A DNA stretch of 6,135 nt from Candidatus Poribacteria bacterium (lineage in GTDB: Bacteria; Poribacteria; WGA-4E; B28-G17), in the NCBI GenBank assembly GCA_003645735.1, contig QNBQ01000115.1, positions 1-6,135 on the forward strand, in the 5' to 3' direction. Position numbers and translations under genes: made by a program. This document shows positions 4,345 to 6,135 of the stretch, piece by piece (the stretch's first letter is position 1; every line of letters starts with the position of its first letter). The notes beneath the pieces were generated by a model. That model did not search any database and was not told the DNA's origin. It was given only the letters and a program-made list of their open reading frames with translations.

Positions 4345-6135
4345 CGTCCAGCTCCCTCAGCTCGCCGCCCTCATACATGAACGCCCTTCTACCTCTGAAA
4401 TACCGCCGATAAACCTCCCTCCAATCGCCGCTCATCAGCTTCCAGACCTTGGAGGGCCCCAGCTTGAAGTAAACGATATCCGCCTCATCTAACGGCTTGA
4501 AGGGGTAATCGCCCAGGGGAGCGTCCCTCGTCCGGGGGATGAAAACGACCGTGTTATGCAGTCCCCTCTCCCTCACCAGCTTGGGAAGCTTTTGATAAAC
4601 GTCGCTCCAGTTCCTGAAAGGCTCGGCGAAGGAGATATAAGTGTGGACGGTGTTGGCCATCAGGCCGAGCGCGATCAGCGCCAGCAGGGCTATCCAGACG
4701 GCTTTCGATCCCCCCTTCAGCCTCCCGCCGATCCGTCGGATCGGCCCGGCGATCAGCGAGACGCCCCTGGCGATGAGCGGGATGATCCCCAGCAGCGTGG
4801 GCTCGGCGTAATACCGGGCGCTGACCGGGGTGAACCCCCAGGTCGACCCCTCGAAGTAGAAGAACGAGTAGAGGGCGAGCGTCGAGAGGAAGAGAGAGAG
4901 GAAGAACAGGTCGTATCCGCGTCTGGAGCGGTGGATCAGGGGCGCTAACATCAGGGCGATCGGCAGGCCGAGGGGGATGGCCCTGAGGAGGGGGAGGAGG
5001 GAATCGTCGCGCCAATCGGCCTCGAACTCCGTCTCCACGTCGATCAGATCCGACCGGCTGAGCTGGTAGAGCCTCGAGGCGGTGTCCTCGACGAAGAGGT
5101 TCGCCCTCCGCTCCGCCTCAAGCTTCAGCCTGCCGCCCGAGACCTCCCATTTTCGCGGCTCCCTGTGCCACCTCCATACCGGCCTCAGGCCCCCTTCGAA
5201 CTCGTCGGAGGCCAGATCCCCCTCCGACGCCCTGTTGACCGTGAACCTCTCGAACTCGACCCTCATCCTCCCGCTCGGCGTGCAGACCCCGGCGTATATC
5301 CCCACCTCAAGCGGCGGCGAGAGCTTCACGCGGGTCGGCCCCACCTCTATCGGCTCGCCGCCCTCCGAAGCGAACATCCCCCTGAAGAGATCCCCCTCCT
5401 TTATCAACCTCATCCACAGGTGGGCCTTGCCGTCCTCGGCCTCGAACCCCGGCGCCCTGCCGGTCAGCCCGGGGCTGGTCTCATCGCCCCTCCTCTGAAA
5501 CTGAACCTGTCCGCTCCCGTCGCCGTGTCCCCAAAGCTTCAGCGTGACCCACTCCCCGTCAGCCGGGCTTTTTATGACGAGGCCGACCACCACCGACTCG
5601 GCGCAGCGGCGGAGCGATCTGAACAGGTCAGGCCGGTAATACCCCCAGCCGAGCGCGTTGAAGCTGACGCACGGTATCGTGTGCCTCCATATCCTCTCCA
5701 AGGCCCATTTGGGCGTGAAGAGGAAGGCGTTTTCGAGGTCGGGGTCGTATCCCTCGCACCTCCTGCCGAACCCGAGCTTATCGTATGGCTGGGCGGCGTT
5801 GTGGGTGGATTTGAGCGGATCGCCGGTCAGATACCAGTTCCAGGCGAAGGTCAGGCCGATCATGATCAGAAGGGGCGGGATGATGAGGGCCGTTGATCTA
5901 AAGATCGAAGCTTTTCGCGGCGAGCGGATCAGATGCCAGATGGCCAGAGCGGCCCCACACACCCCGAAGGCGAGGGCCGGAAGCGGCCTCGTGTTGAACG
6001 CGTAGCCGAGCGCAAACCCCGAGAGGATCGGGTAGAGCCGGCTTCCCCTTTTGAGCGTCCTGATAAGCCCGAACAGGAAGAGCGCCAGGAACAGCCTGCT
6101 GACCGGCTCGCTGAACCAGGTCGCCCCCAGCCCTA
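4331..6135 (-). CDS. GT-C/PMT-type membrane glycosyltransferase, C-terminal 600 residues (N-terminus beyond the window)
   Basis: The frame is open to the right edge, so the GTG at 5962 is internal. Visible residue 1 is at 6133. Hydrophobic segments lie at about 11-24, 33-46, 52-69, 81-102, 379-400, 407-427, 443-463 and 478-502. A soluble C-terminal domain (503-600) ends with RRYFRGRRAFMYEGGEL. The motifs ALGYAFNTRPLPAL (41-54) and WNWYLTGDPLKST (98-110) are typical of bacterial PMT/ArnT-like GT-C enzymes, which transfer a sugar from a polyprenyl-phosphate donor on the outer face of the membrane. The catalytic acidic motif would be in the missing N-terminus. The loop from about 178 to 375 holds a beta-sandwich insertion, described separately. 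Codon use matches the plus-strand genes. No promoter is visible. The target is unknown; glycan or glycolipid assembly is inferred. Confidence 0.75.
   Translation of the reverse strand, partial: GLGATWFSEPVSRLFLALFLFGLIRTLKRGSRLYPILSGFALGYAFNTRPLPALAFGVCGAALAIWHLIRSPRKASIFRSTALIIPPLLIMIGLTFAWNWYLTGDPLKSTHNAAQPYDKLGFGRRCEGYDPDLENAFLFTPKWALERIWRHTIPCVSFNALGWGYYRPDLFRSLRRCAESVVVGLVIKSPADGEWVTLKLWGHGDGSGQVQFQRRGDETSPGLTGRAPGFEAEDGKAHLWMRLIKEGDLFRGMFASEGGEPIEVGPTRVKLSPPLEVGIYAGVCTPSGRMRVEFERFTVNRASEGDLASDEFEGGLRPVWRWHREPRKWEVSGGRLKLEAERRANLFVEDTASRLYQLSRSDLIDVETEFEADWRDDSLLPLLRAIPLGLPIALMLAPLIHRSRRGYDLFFLSLFLSTLALYSFFYFEGSTWGFTPVSARYYAEPTLLGIIPLIARGVSLIAGPIRRIGGRLKGGSKAVWIALLALIALGLMANTVHTYISFAEPFRNWSDVYQKLPKLVRERGLHNTVVFIPRTRDAPLGDYPFKPLDEADIVYFKLGPSKVWKLMSGDWREVYRRYFRGRRAFMYEGGELRELDVTSL
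5009..5602 (-). other. Beta-sandwich (GH43_C2/DUF1349-like) domain inserted in the glycosyltransferase loop, halves in swapped order
   Basis: Within the glycosyltransferase, segment A (5602-5228) comes first. It contains VVVGLVIKSPADGEWVTLKL, then AHLWMRLIKEGDLFRGMF and VGIYAGVCTPSGRMRVEFER. This is the usual second half of GH43_C2/DUF1349 concanavalin-like domains (AGL..., ...LR...G..., VGLYA...A.F..F). Segment B (5212-5009) follows. It contains DEFEGGLRPVWRWHREPRKW, GGRLKLEAE and LIDVETEFEADW, which is the usual first half (D.F.g.L.p.W.W.RE...W, G.L.L, DF.vET...F). Joined B then A, they would make one ordinary domain. In many families such domains bind or lie beside carbohydrate. They sit between two membrane segments in the loop expected to face outward. 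The domain resemblance is from recalled family patterns, not a search. Confidence 0.55.

Noticed and set aside
5003..5605. Frameshift or chimeric junction as the explanation for the swapped domain halves
   Set aside because: The reading frame stays open with uniform codon use on both sides of each border and returns cleanly to a membrane segment. A real in-frame arrangement is the simpler reading, though an assembly error cannot be excluded from sequence alone.
5165..5896. 243-codon plus-strand open frame inside the glycosyltransferase gene
   Set aside because: Pro/Arg/Glu-rich shadow; the minus frame shows membrane segments and domain motifs.
5960..5962. GTG at 5962 as the true start of the glycosyltransferase
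   Set aside because: The frame continues to the window edge with 57 further residues containing family-like membrane segments and the FNTRP motif, so this valine is internal.

Overview
The window looks like chromosomal DNA from a GC-rich, uncultured-type bacterium. Arginine is written mostly with AGG/AGA, third positions are strongly G/C, and strong GGAGG-type ribosome sites precede most genes. The protein families present are a beta-helix protein with the VSTEGDDSWSG signature, a stand-alone neutral-ceramidase-like hydrolase, a DUF433/DUF5615 pair and a GT-C membrane glycosyltransferase with soluble insertions. This mix is familiar from Candidatus Poribacteria and, less specifically, Planctomycetes or Latescibacteria-like genomes. 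The lineage is an inference from gene content, not a proven assignment.

Layout. Bases 1-134 (minus) hold the first 44 codons of a secreted-type parallel beta-helix protein. It has its own near-consensus promoter, whose -35 box overlaps the stop codon of the preceding gene. Bases 196-827 (minus) are a two-gene toxin-antitoxin-like operon: DUF433 antitoxin-like first, then a DUF5615 PIN-like protein, joined by a GTGA overlap. Its base composition is more AT-rich than the rest. Bases 828-957 are a divergent intergenic region with candidate promoters in both directions and a 7-bp inverted repeat over the plus-strand -10 box.

Bases 958-4344 (plus) are four closely packed genes: a 91-residue protein of unknown function, a ceramidase-N-domain hydrolase (3-nt gap), a dihydroorotate-dehydrogenase-like flavoprotein with a C-terminal 2x[4Fe-4S] ferredoxin tail (13-nt overlap), and after 58 nt an exported GspC/PilP-like protein. 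The first three look translationally coupled and may act in one catabolic or salvage step. Both enzymes have changed active-site positions, so ceramide and pyrimidine should not be assumed as substrates.

Bases 4331-6135 (minus) are the C-terminal 600 residues of a polytopic GT-C/PMT-type glycosyltransferase, cut by the window edge. It converges on the GspC-like gene, and the two coding regions overlap tail to tail by 14 nt. One extracytoplasmic loop carries a beta-sandwich insertion resembling GH43_C2/DUF1349 domains, in which the usual C-terminal half comes before the usual N-terminal half. That apparent circular permutation is the most unusual feature of the window.

I saw no tRNA or rRNA, CRISPR array, insertion sequence, riboswitch or convincing intrinsic terminator. 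No gene-free stretch exceeds about 130 bases.
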